DNA from: Enchytraeus crypticus
Taxonomy: Eukaryota; Annelida; Clitellata; Enchytraeida; Enchytraeidae
Direction: 5' to 3'
DNA length: 64,000 nt
Assembly: GCA_905160935.1 (NCBI GenBank)
Contig: CAJHZI010000625.1
Location: 309,501-373,500, forward strand
In this document: piece after piece, positions 21,801-33,339 of the stretch
How the letters are laid out: the number at the start of each line of letters is the position of its first letter
Position numbering within the stretch: position 1 is the stretch's first letter
Program-made: the position numbers and the translations under genes
The notes under the pieces: model-generated
Databases searched by the model: none
Told to the model about the DNA's origin: nothing
The model's input: only the letters and a program-made list of their open reading frames with translations

Positions 21801-22792
21801 TGACTTGTGTCAAGTGTTGACAAGTTGGGTCTCTTGATGGAGATACGGAGGATAAGGTTGACCCAGGATTTGAACCCTGTGTGCTGAATTGATTTATAGC
21901 ACGGGGATTTTGATGAACGGATTGTAAAAACTAGCTTGAATGATCGATATCTATTGATTGATTGATACACTGATTGATATCTATTGATTGATTGATACAC
22001 TGATTGATTGATATCTATTGATTGATTGATACTCTGATTGATTGATATCTATTGATTGATTGATATCTATTGCTTGATTGATACACTGATTGATTGGTAA
22101 CTATTGATTGGTTGATATACTGATTGATTGATATCTATTGATTGATTGATACACTGATTGATTGATATCTATTGATTGATTGATACACTGATTGACTAAT
22201 ACACTGCCTGACTGATACACTGATTGATTGATGTCTATTGATTGATTTATATCTATTGATTGATTGATACACTGATTGATTGACATATATGGATTGACTG
22301 ATATCTATTGATTGATTGATATCTATGGATTGATTGATATCTATTGCTTGATTGATACACTGATTGATTGGTAACTATTGATTGGTTGATACACTGATTG
22401 ATTGATATCTATTGATTGATTGATACACTGATTGATTGATATCTATTGATTGATTGATACACTGATTGACTAATACACTGCCTGACTGATACACTGGTTG
22501 ATTGATGTCTATTGATTGATTTATATCTATTGATTGATTGATACACTGATTGATTGACATCTATGGATTGACTGATATCTATTGATTGATTTATATCTAT
22601 TGATTGATTTATATCTATTAATTGATTGATATCCATTTATTGCAGGAGGAGAAAGGCAAACTTGCTCGCAAGGAGAGACTAAAGGAAAAGAAGAAGAGAA
22701 AGCTGGGAGACACAGGTCTCGATGATGCTGGGGAACCCGACGGAATGTCCGCTCTTATGGGTTTTTCCGGATTTGGAGGGTCTAAGAAGTAG
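18847..22792 (+). CDS. ZMAT2: ZMAT2 / Snu23, spliceosomal U4/U6.U5 tri-snRNP zinc-finger protein
   Basis: Exons: 18847-18861, 19788-19940, 20608-20678, 21017-21090, 21549-21694, 22646-22792. Together 606 nt, 201 aa plus stop, close to the ~199 aa of human ZMAT2, with all phases consistent. The protein starts [24 protein letters not shown]. It contains the conserved [18 protein letters not shown] and the U1-type C2H2 finger (C-x2-C in YFCNVCDC, then HINGKKH). A basic/acidic coiled segment ([17 protein letters not shown]...[17 protein letters not shown]) follows, and the end is [13 protein letters not shown]. In yeast and human this protein joins the B complex and acts at the U6/5' splice-site helix. 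The exon 3 donor must be GTCTGT (after GGC GG) to keep frame into YFCN; an adjacent GTAAGA four bases on would break it. A hAT-like element lies in intron 1. The acceptors of exons 3 and 5 are each triplicated upstream. Confidence 0.95.
18962..19741. mobile_element. hAT-like non-autonomous DNA transposon (MITE), diverged copy
   Basis: Homologous to the element at 59485-60040: GGCCCCCCCTTAG near one end, AACTATATTTTCATT, AGAGTTTCTTCTGAGGTGAA, and the other end CCTGGATCCGCCCCTG. It has an internal ~120-bp tandem duplication (two copies of ATTCATTGTTCCTATGGCAA...GTAATGGCAGTG...GGAGGGTAAGAC). The left terminus is degenerate, so no target duplication was identified. It lies in ZMAT2 intron 1, ending 47 bp before exon 2. 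Confidence 0.75.
20518..20615 (+). repeat. Triplicated acceptor of ZMAT2 exon 3
   Basis: Three ~40-bp units read GTGTGTCTGGTTTAG followed by the exon start GTTGAT (ATTGAC in the first). Only the last unit continues into the full exon at 20608. Confidence 0.85.
21450..21562 (+). repeat. Triplicated acceptor of ZMAT2 exon 5
   Basis: GATGTATTTAG plus the first bases of the exon occurs three times. The second copy carries 28 bp of exon sequence (ATCAGAGGAACCTGGGAATG and on) before diverging. Only the third, at 21549, opens into the exon. Confidence 0.85.
21945..22642. repeat. (GATT)n-based array with ~26-bp and ~250-bp periods
   Basis: Units of GATTGATTGATATCTATT and GATTGATTGATACACT alternate. 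A block of about 270 bp (containing TACACTGCCTGACTGATACA) is itself repeated at about 22060-22310 and 22330-22590. It fills ZMAT2 intron 5. Repeated DINQSI frames on the minus strand are artefacts. Confidence 0.9.
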
Positions 22793-22964
22793 CTATGTAT
22801 TTAACAGACAGTGGTGTACGATAGATAAGACTGGGTGATTAATGTAGGACTGTGTAACACTGATGAATTGAGCTAAAAGTGTTCATTCTATTTATTTCCT
22901 GTGACTTAACTCTATAACTAATGTATTACTGACATAAACCTGTAGTAATATAAACAGTAAAGCG

Positions 22965-23030
22965 GGTAAAGCTAAGGTTAACGTCAGTTTCCTCAGTCGG
23001 GAGCAATGTCAGTGGCGGGCGAGCCCAGGA
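22965..23030 (-). mobile_element. tRNA-derived SINE, family 1, truncated
   Basis: Carries only the 3' half (AACGTCAGTTTCCTCAG to GAGCCCAGGATT on the plus strand), ending within the B box. It lies between ZMAT2 and TPGS2, which converge here. Confidence 0.7.
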
Positions 23031-23202
23031 TTAATATACAATAGTAACTCAACTAATTTATGTCAGTAGACACCTGGTAATATAGGCAGTACACAGATTT
23101 AATACAATCAAAAGTTTCTTAATAGTGACTTGATAGCAACAGTCCCATTGCATGTGTAACCCTCAGCTGACTCTAGAGATGGCAGCAGCTGATATTCTCC
23201 AG

Positions 23203-26200
23203 TCAATTATCACTTCTTGCTCTTCTTCCACTGCTGGCTGACCTACAACACATAAAATCTTGTAAATCTAATTTTAACGTCAGTTTCCTCACTCAAAAGC
23301 GATGTCAGTGACGGGCGAGCCCAGGATTTGAACCTCACACATACTGATCCGCGGTCGAGTATCTTAGCGATATCGCCACTGGCTCCAGCCATGAACATAT
23401 CGCTAAGATACTCAATTGTTATATTGAACAATATCGTCCACGATGATATCAAGTGCTTTATTACTTCCTAATGCTATTTAATTTCCATAATTATACTCAT
23501 CTTCAAGTATATCATTGGAGCTATGACTACACTAATAACATTGTTATCATTAGAGCTATGACTACACTAATAACATTGTTATTAGAGCTATGACTACACT
23601 AATAACATTGTTATCATTAGAGCTATGACTACACTAATAACATTGTTATTAGAGCTATGACTACACTAATAACATTGTTATTAGAGCTATGACTACACTA
23701 ATAACATTGTTATTAGAGCTATGACTACACTAATAACATTGTTATTAGAGCTATGACTACACTAATAACATTGTTATTAGAGCTATGACTACACTAATAA
23801 AATTGTTATTAGAGCTATGACTACACTAATAACATTGTTATTAGAGCTATGACTACACTAATAACATTGTTATTAGAGCTATGACTACACTAATAAAATT
23901 GTTATTAGAGCTATGACTACACTAATAACATTGTTATTAGAGCTATGACTACACTAATAACATTGTTATTAGAGCTATGACTACACTAATAACATTGTTA
24001 TCATTAGAGCTATGACTACACTAATAACATTGTTATCATTAGAGCTATGACTACACTAATAACATTGTTATTAGAGCTATGACTACACTAATAACATTGT
24101 TATTAGAGCTATAACTACACTAATAACATTGTTATCATTAGAGCTATGACTACACTAATAACATTGTTATCATTAGGGCTATGACTACCAAATAACATAG
24201 TTATCACTAAAGCTATGACTCATAGCAATGACTCAAAGCTATGACTCATCGCTGACTCAACCTATGACTCATGCACACACCTGATTTTGTTACCAGCTGG
24301 AGGTTTTTTGTTCAGAAGCTGAGTTGTGCTTGTTTGAGACAGTGTTGTCTCAGGCTTTCTAAAACATACAGACATACAAGCATACTTACACACAGATATA
24401 CAGGCATACTTACACAGACATACAGGTATACTTACAGACATTCAGGCATACTTACACATATACATAAAGGCATACTTACACACAGACATACAGGCATACT
24501 GATCGACATACAGGCATACTTACACACAGATACACAGGCATACCTACACATACACATACGTAGAGGTATATATACACATATACACACATATGAGCACGCA
24601 GCTATGCACGCAGATACACACACACACACACACGCACAGATCTACTAATGACTTGTGTTTATCATATATCACAGTAAAACTACCAGGACAATGAAGGATA
24701 TAGCAGCCAAAGACCTCAAACAGTGTGATTGTCTAGATTTAATTGCCCGCTAAATTACACTGATACCAATACTAAAGGTTAAGACTCCAATTCCTCATCC
24801 ATGATGAAGCCAGGGACATCAATAACCCTGAGACACAGAGACTTACTTGTTGTCATTCTTTCCCTCAAATAGTTTTCCAGTGTCTACACATGGTAGTGCT
24901 GCCAAGCTCTCCTCAAAACTTCCCTCCTGAGAGTTGAGTGGAGAATTGTCAGCAGTGGTAACACTGTACTGTCTGAACCAGCGCTATATCAACAGTCAAC
25001 AAGCTGTGTCAACAGTCAACAAGCTGTTTCAACAGTCAACAAGCTGTGTCAATAGTCAACAAGCTGTGTCAACAGTCAACAAGCTGTGTCAACAGTCAAC
25101 AAGCTGTGTCAACAGTCAACAGGCTCTCAATAGTCAACAAGCAGTGTCAACAGTCAACAAGCTGTGTCAACAGTCAACAGTGTCAACAGTCAACAAGCTG
25201 TGTCAGCAGTGAACAAGAATATTAATAAAATATTAATGAACAAAGTATAAAATCTACACTGTATGTATAAACATAATTTGGTTACTTTATTTACAAATTA
25301 AATGAAGTAAGCTTACGGCTGCTAGCTGATTTATTCCCGCACCAGTATAAGCAAGCTGCCACTGAGGCAGTAAAAGATATGAAAGAGCCAGCCTGTAGTA
25401 CTGAGTGAAACTCTCACACATAGGCAGCCATACAAGCGAGTGGTCAAGCACCCATATTGTAGCTGCTGCAAATATCAATAACAAATACAATTAGAACTCT
25501 ACTGTTGTCCATGACAACATCGAACAATCAAAGGCAGCAGCAAAAAAGAACAGTCAAAATGTCTACAAATGAGGCATATGGACTGCTATGAATAAATCAA
25601 CATTTCTCCTGCTATTTTATCTTTATACCAATTATCTGCTTTAATCTTCACAACATAGAGCAACAGAAGGGTCTAAACAATTAGCACAATACCACTCGTA
25701 TCATTAATGCTAATTCATATTTTGCTATTCTAAATACATTTAACAAAGCTGAGAATTAGAATTTCCAATAAACGACTAATAGCGGTTGTTGAAAAGATAA
25801 CAGAATTTAACTTCGGTTTTGCCATTTAGAATTTCTACAAAAATTTAAACGAATGGAAAAGTCTCAAACAAAGATATGGTATGAGATAGAGAGAAGGGAT
25901 TCGAGAAGGTGTATTCGTATCCCAACCCTGGTTAAACTAGGACAAGAGGTAGCAGTAGTAGTAGTAGTTGTTACTATGTTTAATGACTTGATTTAAGAAT
26001 CGTAAAATTCAAAATTACACATTCAGACGGGTCATCAAAGAGGATAATTAAATCCTATATAGTTGATATCATCATCATCACCATCATCATTTATCTAAAG
26101 GGAAGATGATGATGATGATGATGAAGATGATGTTGATGATGATGAAGATGATTTGTCACTTAGAGGATTCTTACCTGAAGAATTTTTCTCATAAACCAGA

Positions 26201-29200
26201 CATACTCTCAGTCCCTCATCACCTGACTCCAGCTCAAATACTCGATGATGATGATGTGAACTCTTGTCAGGTGCTGCCGTCTCTCCTAGCACAACAGAAC
26301 TTTCTAATTAGACTTTAAAACACCAGCCGTCATAACAGTCAGAACAGTAATGATAGTCATCACAGTCGTAACTGTCATGACAGTCATAAGTGTCATCACA
26401 GTCATATCTGTCATGACAGTCATAACAGTCAACACAGTCGTATAGCTGTCATAACATTCATGACAGTCATGAGAACTTCTACAGTTAGATAAGCATTGCC
26501 AAATTTTGATTGAAAAATCATTCAATTTCAAGAAAACTCCTAGAATTGTAGATAGAAAGTACAGCCATCTATCTCTCTTAGTGAACTGCCTATTGGCAGG
26601 TCCATGGCATATAACTCTTACACATATTCCTCTTAATATCAACATACTAATTATCAAATCATCCAGCATCCCAAGTCTCATCCTTCCTCTAACCTTTAAC
26701 CTTCAATGTTCCTTATATTTTACATGTCTTTGGTAATTAGTTACATAACTAATTTGTACATTGTAAAATAACGTACATGTATATATTTCAAATATATACA
26801 ATAATAAACTGCACACTTAGCTGCAACACATTTATACGTAAAATATCCAATACATATCATATAGGATTAATTGTACATGATTCTGGCACTGAGGTAGATT
26901 TTACTTGTCTTATTTTACTAATCGACCTAATTCACTGATAAGATTTACTGACCTGGTTCATTGACCTAGTTCATTGACCTGGTTTACTGACCCAATTTAC
27001 TGATCTGGTTTACTGACCTAATTTACGGATCTGGTTTACTGACCTGATTTTCTGACCTAATTTACATATTACCTGGCTTACTGACCTAATTTATTGATCT
27101 GGTTTACTGACCCTGACCTGATTTACAGACCTGGTTTACTAACAATAATTTACTGACCCGGTTACTGACCTGGTTTACTGACCTAATTTACTGACCTGAT
27201 TTACTGACCCAATTTACTGACCTGGTTTACTGACCAGGTTTACTGACCTGGTTTATTGACATAATTTACCGACCTTGTTTACTGACCTGGTTCACTCACC
27301 TGATTCATTGACCTGGTTTTCTGACCTAATTTACTGATCTGGTTTACTGACCTGATTTACTGACCTGGTTTATTGACCTGGTTTACTGACCTGGTTTACT
27401 GACCTGGTTCTCTGGATTGCTCTGCTAGGACAATGTTGACAAAGGACTCGTGGACCAGTCTGGATGAAGAGAGGACAGAGAGAGACCGGAGACATTCCAG
27501 TGGATTAATACACAGCCTTCCAACCACACTAGAGCTACAGGGATCTGCAGAAATACATAGAGATAAACATAGAGAGAGAGAGACAGAGAGAGAGACTGGA
27601 GACTCTCCAGTGGATTAATACACAGCCTTCCAACCACACTAGAGCTACAGGCATCTGTAGCAATACACACAGACAGACATAGAGAGACGTAGAGAGAGAC
27701 AGAGAAACAGAGAGAGAGAGTGAGAGAGGCACATGTGTCTATGTAGGAGACAACAACAGTTAATCATGATAAGCAAGGTTTTATATTCAGGACAAATAAC
27801 TAACAGAGTTGTGTTCAGAGATGAATAATTTATATTCCTAAATACATTTACAAATTCTCGCTATTTTATGATGACATAGAGCACCGCAGACATTAGAGAC
27901 TAAATCAGCGTGGATATACAGCAACCAACCCGCCATCTTGCAGCTCCACGTCACAGTGATACCATTCATAGTCAAATAAAAATCTCTCAAGTCACTTGGC
28001 AGCTCACAGTCATGCTCCTACAATCAATCAACTGAGAATCAATATAATCAATATTATCTATATAATCAATAAAATATATATACTCTACATAATCAATATT
28101 ATCCATATAATCAAAAAATATATATACTCTATATAATCAATATTATCCATATAATCAATAAAATATATATACTCATATATAATCAATTTTATTCATATAA
28201 TAATAAAATATATATACTCTATATAATCAATATTATCCATATAATCTATACAATCAGTATAATCTATATTATCTATATAATCAATATAATCTATAGAATA
28301 AAAATGATAATAAAATCAATATAATTAAAATAATCAATACAGTTAATATAATCAACATAACATAATTAATCACCTAGCTACAGACATTAAACAATCACCC
28401 AATCAATTCAATTGTTTGAATGCCAAACAGACAACTGACAACTGAAAACTAATATGTGCATAAATCAACATGAGGCAATAAATAAGATGCAATCAGTTCT
28501 TAAAATAAGACAAAATAAAAAGAGAATAAGACTAAATAAAACTAAATAAGTCAAAATAAAACAAAATAGGAAAAAATCAAACTAAATAAGACTAAATTTT
28601 ATTTATTTTATCTATCTATTGCTTTACTTCAGGCGTAATAACCCATACATGAATCTTGCACATACAACAATGTAAAAAATACCAGAAAAGCAAATAGGCT
28701 GCGCATAAATTGAATAAAACGTGCATAAGATTAAATAAAATTAGACTAAATAGAAGAGAAATAAATGAAAGTCACTGAACATCAGCTCAACACACGTACC
28801 TCCTGCCAGCGTCTGATGCTGCTCATAGGGACTGGAGCCCTCTGTGACACCTTCACATCGCATACGTCACGTCTGCTCTCTACAATCAATCAATCAATCA
28901 ATCAATCTCACATATAAAGATTAAGAAAAACTTTATCCAAACACCTTATTTAATCATAATAGCGAAAATAATATAGTATAAAAAGGAATAAAGGAAAGCA
29001 AATAATGAAATAATTTATAATCTGAGTGCTTTAATTTAATATTAAAATTAATGTGAACCAACGCTATATTTTTAAATTAAACTGAATATAAATTTCTATC
29101 AATTTTATTCATATACTCTAAATATGGCAATCTTAACATCAAATTCATTTGCAGTAAAAGGAGATCCTCTGACTCTAAAAATGTTACTTTCATTTCTTAA

Positions 29201-29697
29201 AGTTCAATATAGATCAAACTGCCACCCTCCTAATTTTATCTCATGCAAACTTGACTAATCTACAAAAAAGACAAAAAGTAAAAAGGAGCAACGATAATAT
29301 ATTTTAGTATTAAATACTAGTGTTAAAACAACAACAGAATTAGAGTGCCACTGTTGTCCATGACAACATCTAGTGCGACAAATCTAATCCGATGTGTAAA
29401 GGATATTCATCAAACTGTCCACTGCTCAGAGGTTGTACCGTTTAATTAACGCCTTTTATTTTAATGACCGAATTCAATTTGATTTTATTGTATTCGATGT
29501 TGACGTGGACGACTACTGTATTCTACTTCCAGAGTCTAAAGCCTGCTGGTAATAATATAATTCCCTAGCAATATTGAACATAGTAAAACTCATAAAAACT
29601 CAGATATAAAATTAATGCTTTAAAATAAAAAGTCATGCAAACCCAAGTACTTCACCAGTCCCATAGTGTAACGATCATCATAGTCTGTTTCTGGCAT
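23203..29697 (-). CDS. TPGS2: TPGS2, tubulin polyglutamylase complex subunit 2
   Basis: Exons in translation order: 29643-29697, 28800-28879, 27930-28017, 27597-27654 (or its duplicate 27487-27544), 27404-27459, 26175-26285, 25317-25465, 24847-24983, 24281-24358, 23203-23242. They total 852 nt (283 aa plus stop), similar to human TPGS2 (~300 aa), and every phase fits. Conserved stretches are LPSDLRDFYLTMNGITVTW (SMI1/KNR4-like region), VVGRLCINPLESL, VFELESG...LRVCLVYE, IWVLDHSLVWLP, YYRLALSYLLLPQWQLAYT and a lysine/arginine-rich tail ending RSASSGRRARSDN. The protein is part of the TTLL1 polyglutamylase complex that modifies tubulin in cilia and neurons. The start is the ATG of MPETDYDDRYTMGLVKYL, whose donor joins in frame to LESRRDVCDVKV. 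Exon 4 exists twice, and arrays start exactly at the exon 5 donor and exon 8 acceptor. Confidence 0.93.
23262..23395 (-). mobile_element. tRNA-derived SINE, family 1
   Basis: Full-length minus-strand copy from the GGCTGGAGCCAGTGG head to the GAGGAAACTGACGTTAAA end. It lies in the last intron of TPGS2, 20 bp from the last exon and in gene orientation. Confidence 0.8.
23505..24190. repeat. ~32-bp minisatellite, about 21 copies
   Basis: Unit GAGCTATGACTACACTAATA then ACATTGTTATTA. A longer variant carries an extra ATC. It fills the last intron of TPGS2. Confidence 0.95.
24985..25215 (-). repeat. 20-bp minisatellite abutting the TPGS2 exon 8 acceptor
   Basis: On the minus strand the unit is CTTGTTGACTGTTGACACAG, repeated about 11 times. 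The last unit, ending GTTGATATAG, is the acceptor of exon 24847-24983. Each unit therefore ends in a 3'-splice-site-like AG. Confidence 0.85.
25486..25565 (-). mobile_element. LINE 3' end fragment
   Basis: Plus strand reads ATTAGAACTCTACTGTTGTC then CATGACAACATCGAAC, the reverse complement of the LINE terminus. It abuts the TPGS2 exon 7 acceptor region. Confidence 0.6.
25880..26000 (+). mobile_element. RTE-like LINE 3' fragment
   Basis: It contains TTCGTATCCCAACCCTGGTT then AAACTAGGA and a short (GTA)n tail, matching the end of the elements at 1577 and 56590. Confidence 0.55.
26935..27410 (-). repeat. ~14-bp array of 5' splice-site-like units after TPGS2 exon 5
   Basis: On the minus strand the unit is CCAGGTCAGTAAA, repeated over ~475 bp with variants. 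The first unit is the true donor of exon 27404-27459 (ACCAG then GTCAGT). Many copies keep CAG-GTCAGT, a good donor consensus, so the intron opens with dozens of potential donors. Confidence 0.85.
27487..27654 (-). CDS. TPGS2: Tandemly duplicated 58-nt exon 4 of TPGS2 (candidate mutually exclusive pair)
   Basis: Copy A is 27597-27654, encoding (D)ACSSSVVGRLCINPLESL(Q). Copy B is 27487-27544, encoding (D)PCSSSVVGRLCINPLECL(R). Both are 58 nt, both have a CAG acceptor and a GTCTCT donor at the same positions, and both join in frame to exons 3 and 5. Including both would add 116 nt and shift the frame, so at most one can be used per mRNA. Copy A is closer to the vertebrate residues. Introns between them are GA-rich and only ~52 bp. 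Confidence 0.85.
28025..28375. repeat. AT-rich ~48-bp tandem units
   Basis: TATAATCAATATTATCCATA with AATCAATAAAATATATATAC repeats about five times and then decays. It lies in TPGS2 intron 2. Confidence 0.8.
29325..29395 (-). mobile_element. LINE 3' end fragment
   Basis: AACAACAACAGAATTAGAGT then CCATGACAACATCTAGTG matches the reverse-complemented LINE terminus. It lies in TPGS2 intron 1. A shorter plus-strand echo (TATTCGATGTTGACGTGGAC) is at 29496-29530. Confidence 0.6.
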
Positions 29698-30360
29698 CTT
29701 TGATTACATAAAATCTGTTCAGTTACATGATTAGAATTTAAACAAAAATAGCAAATACTAATAAAACTTGGTTGCTAAGTAAACCGCCATTGCTATGTAA
29801 ACAAATTATATGTAAACATCGTTTTAGTTATTTGCAGCCCATAAGAGCAACAACAATTTAGACCTAACAGTATATTTTAGACCAAAAATGTGTGATGGCC
29901 TATCAAATGAAACATGGAATTTTCCTTAAATGTCTCCAAAACACTCATCCAATATTGATTGTCGCAAATTAAGTCAATTAAGTCAATATCTTGACTTCTG
30001 TCCACCCAAGAACAGTTTAAATTGTCTTTTATCTGTGGAATAGAATGGTTTATCTGTGGGATAGTTTATTTTATTTTTGTTCACATATCACATAGCACGA
30101 CAGTCAACATATTTCGAATAACATAAAGGTACAAAGTAACAACGCAAAGACAGGTACACTAATACCTGCAAAAACCAGGCCATCAATGAGGGAGCATAAC
30201 ACCCTATCGAGTTGACCACCCGGATATCAATCACCCCGCTAACAAGCGTCCCACATATCTAAATCAATCAAGATAGAATGGTGGTGAGAAAAATTACGTA
30301 TAGTATGAAATATTGCAACCTCCTTAAGTCTGTCTGTCTCTCTCTCTCACTCTCACTCAC

Positions 30361-30402
<42 letters not shown>

Positions 30403-30764
30403 ACTCTCACTCTCTCTCTCTCTCACTCTATCTATCTATCTCTCTCGGGTTATCAGTTGGCTGGTAACAAAGATGGAAATATTTTCGTTGTTATTTGACG
30501 GAGCGTGGTGAAGACTTAACGAGAAAATCAAGACATTGATTAACCGCTCATAGATCTTACCCCCCCCCCCTCCGACCCCCTCCCGTGTAGAATAGATTTG
30601 TTTATCATCTCCCACCATCACTCAGCTCTAACCCTGCTATACCTCAACAACTCATGCAGGTTTAACCCAACTCTAGCCTATACCCCAGTGGTGCTAGTTT
30701 GTTCTACGCGGGGTTTCACGCTGTCATTTTATGCCTTCATTTGATCAGGCACTAGCGCTATCAT

Positions 30765-30850
30765 TCAGTGGCTGGAGCCAGTGGCGATATCGGTTAGATA
30801 TTCGACAGCGGATCAATATGTGCGGGCTTCAAATCCTGGGCTTTCACGCT
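30765..30850 (+). mobile_element. tRNA-derived SINE, family 1, 5' part
   Basis: GTGGCTGGAGCCAGTGGCGA head, then B box GGCTTCAAATCCTGGGCT. The body after it diverges. Just before it, 30340-30445 is a (CT)n tract with no coding signal. Confidence 0.7.
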
Positions 30851-30889
30851 CACTGCTTGGATTTTCTTCTCTTCCCTTATAAGGTTTGG

Positions 30890-31410
30890 AATGGAAGGCA
30901 TTCCTACACGGGCTCTGAATGGAGGGCACCCTACATGGGCTCTGAATGGAGGGCACCCTACATGGGCTCGTAATGGAGGGCGCTCTACAAGGGCTCTGAA
31001 TGGAGAGCTGGGAGGGGGGTATGCATAGAAAACTAATGGAGTCAGTGAACCAAGCTGACCCACCGATAACGTTGTTCCATTATATCGTCAACATTGCGCA
31101 TAGAACATCGCTTAGAGCTCGTACCACTGCGGCTATAGCATCTGTACCATTCGCTGCCTTGTACGTAGTGTACCACTGCGGTTATAGCATCTGTACCACT
31201 CACTGTATTGTACGTAGTGTACCACTAGTACATAGAACAAGTGTACCACTAGTACATAGAACAAGTGTACCACTGGTACGTGGAACAAGTGTACCACTGG
31301 TACATAGAACAAATGTACCACTGGTACATAGAACAAGTGTACCACTGGTACATGGAACAAGTGTTCCACTGGTACATAGAACAAGTGTACCACTGGTATA
31401 TGCATGGATG
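30890..31410. repeat. Two short arrays: 27-bp and 24-bp units
   Basis: 30890-31010 holds GGCTCTGAATGGAGGGCACC units. 31185-31410 holds about nine 24-bp units of GTGTACCACTGGTACATAGA plus ACAA, each with the palindrome GTACCACTGGTAC. Open frames on both strands are artefacts. Confidence 0.85.
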
Positions 31411-31604
31411 GTTGCTGATATAGCTCAGTTTTTATATAGATTTTTAAGACGACAGAAACATTGATCGTGTCAACGTTTAACTTTCAAACCTTCATTTCCG
31501 CTTCTTTGTTACTTTTAATTGTTTTGTGTCTCAGATTTCTCTGCGAAAAACGAATGTCAGAGATTTGATGAAACTAAGCGAGAACGACTTCTAAGCTTCT
31601 TGTA

Positions 31605-33330
31605 CTTACTTGTATAGTGTTTAGCTTAATTACTTGTACACTGTTTAGCTTAATTACTTGTACACTGTTTAGTTTAATTACTTGTACACTGTTTAGTTTA
31701 ATTACTTGTACACTGTTTAGTTTAATTACTTGTACACTGTTTAGTTTAGTTAATTGTACACTGTTTAGTTTAATTACTTGTACACTGTTTAGTTTAATTA
31801 CTTGTACACTGTTTAGTTTAATTACTTGTACACTGTTTAGTTTAATTACTTGTACACTGTTTAGTTTAATTACTTGTACACTGTTTAGTTTAATTACTTG
31901 TACACTGTTTAGTTTAATTACTTGTACACTGTTTAGTTTAATTAACTTGTACACTGTTTAGTTTAATTACTTGTACACTGTTTAGTTTAATTACTTGTAC
32001 ACTGTTTAGTTTAATTACTTGTACACTGTTTAGTTTAATTACTTGTACACTGTTTAGTTTAATTACTTGTACACTGTTTAGTTTAATTACTTGTACACTG
32101 TTTAGTTTAGTTAATTGTACACTGTTTAGTTTAATTACTTGTACACTGTTTAGTTTAATTACTTGTACACTGTTTAGTTTAATTACTTGTACACTGTTTA
32201 GTTTAATTACTTGTACACTGTTTAGTTTAGTTAATTGTACACTGTTTAGTTTAATTACTTGTACACTGTTTAGTTTAATTACTTGTACACTGTTTAGTTT
32301 AATTACTTGTACACTGTTTAGTTTAATTACTTGTACACTGTTTAGTTTAATTACTTGTACACTGTTTAGTTTAGTTAATTGTACACTGTTTAGTTTAATT
32401 ACTTCTACACTGTTTAGTTTAATTACTTGTACACTGTTTAGTTTAATTACTTCTACACTGTTTAGTTTAATTACTTGTACACTGTTTAGTTTAATTACTT
32501 CTACACTGTTTAGTTTAATTACTTGTTGTAGTTTAATTACTTGTACACTAGTTTAGTTTATTATTACTTGTACACTGTTTAGTTTAATTACTTGTACACT
32601 AGTTTAAGTTTAATTGTACACTTGTACACTGTTTAGTTTAATTACTTGTACACTGTTTAGTTTAATTATTTGTACACTGTTTAGTTTAAGTACTGTACAC
32701 TACACTGTTTAGTTTGTTTAGTTTAATTACTTGTACACTGTTTAGTTTAATTACTTCTACACTGTTTAGTTTAATTACTTGTACACTGTTTAGTTTAATT
32801 ACTTGTACACTGTTTAGTTTAATTACTTGTACACTGTTTAGTTTAATTACTTCTACACTGTTTAGTTTAATTACTTGTACACTGTTTAGTTTAATTACTT
32901 CTACACTGTTTAGTTTAATTACTTGTACACTGTTTAGTTTAATTACTTGTACACTGTTTAGTTTAATTACTTGTACACTGTTTAGTTTAATTACTTGTAC
33001 ACTGTTTAGTTTAATTACTTGTACACTGTTTAGTTTAATTACTTGTACACTGTTTAGTTTAATTACTTGTACACTGTTTAGTTTAGTTAATTGTACACTG
33101 TTTAGTTTAATTACTTGTACACTGTTTAGTTTAATTACTTGTACACTGTTTAGTTTAATTACTTGTACACTGTTTAGTTTAATTACTTGTACACTGTTTA
33201 GTTTAGTTAATTGTACACTGTTTAGTTTAATTACTTGTACACTGTTTAGTTTAATTACTTGTACACTGTTTAGTTTAATTACTTGTACACTGTTTAGTTT
33301 AATTACTTGTACACTGTTTAGTTTAATTCC
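31605..33330. repeat. 24-bp satellite-like array, about 70 copies
   Basis: Unit GTTTAGTTTAATTACTTGTA then CACT. Because the unit is a multiple of three and lacks stops, both strands show long open frames of up to 217 codons, made of octapeptide repeats. These are not genes. Variant units (GTTAATTG, ACTTCTAC) recur in fixed order, with 48-bp and 120-bp spacings. The block 32520-32700 is disrupted. Confidence 0.95.
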
Positions 33331-33339
33331 TGAATTCAT

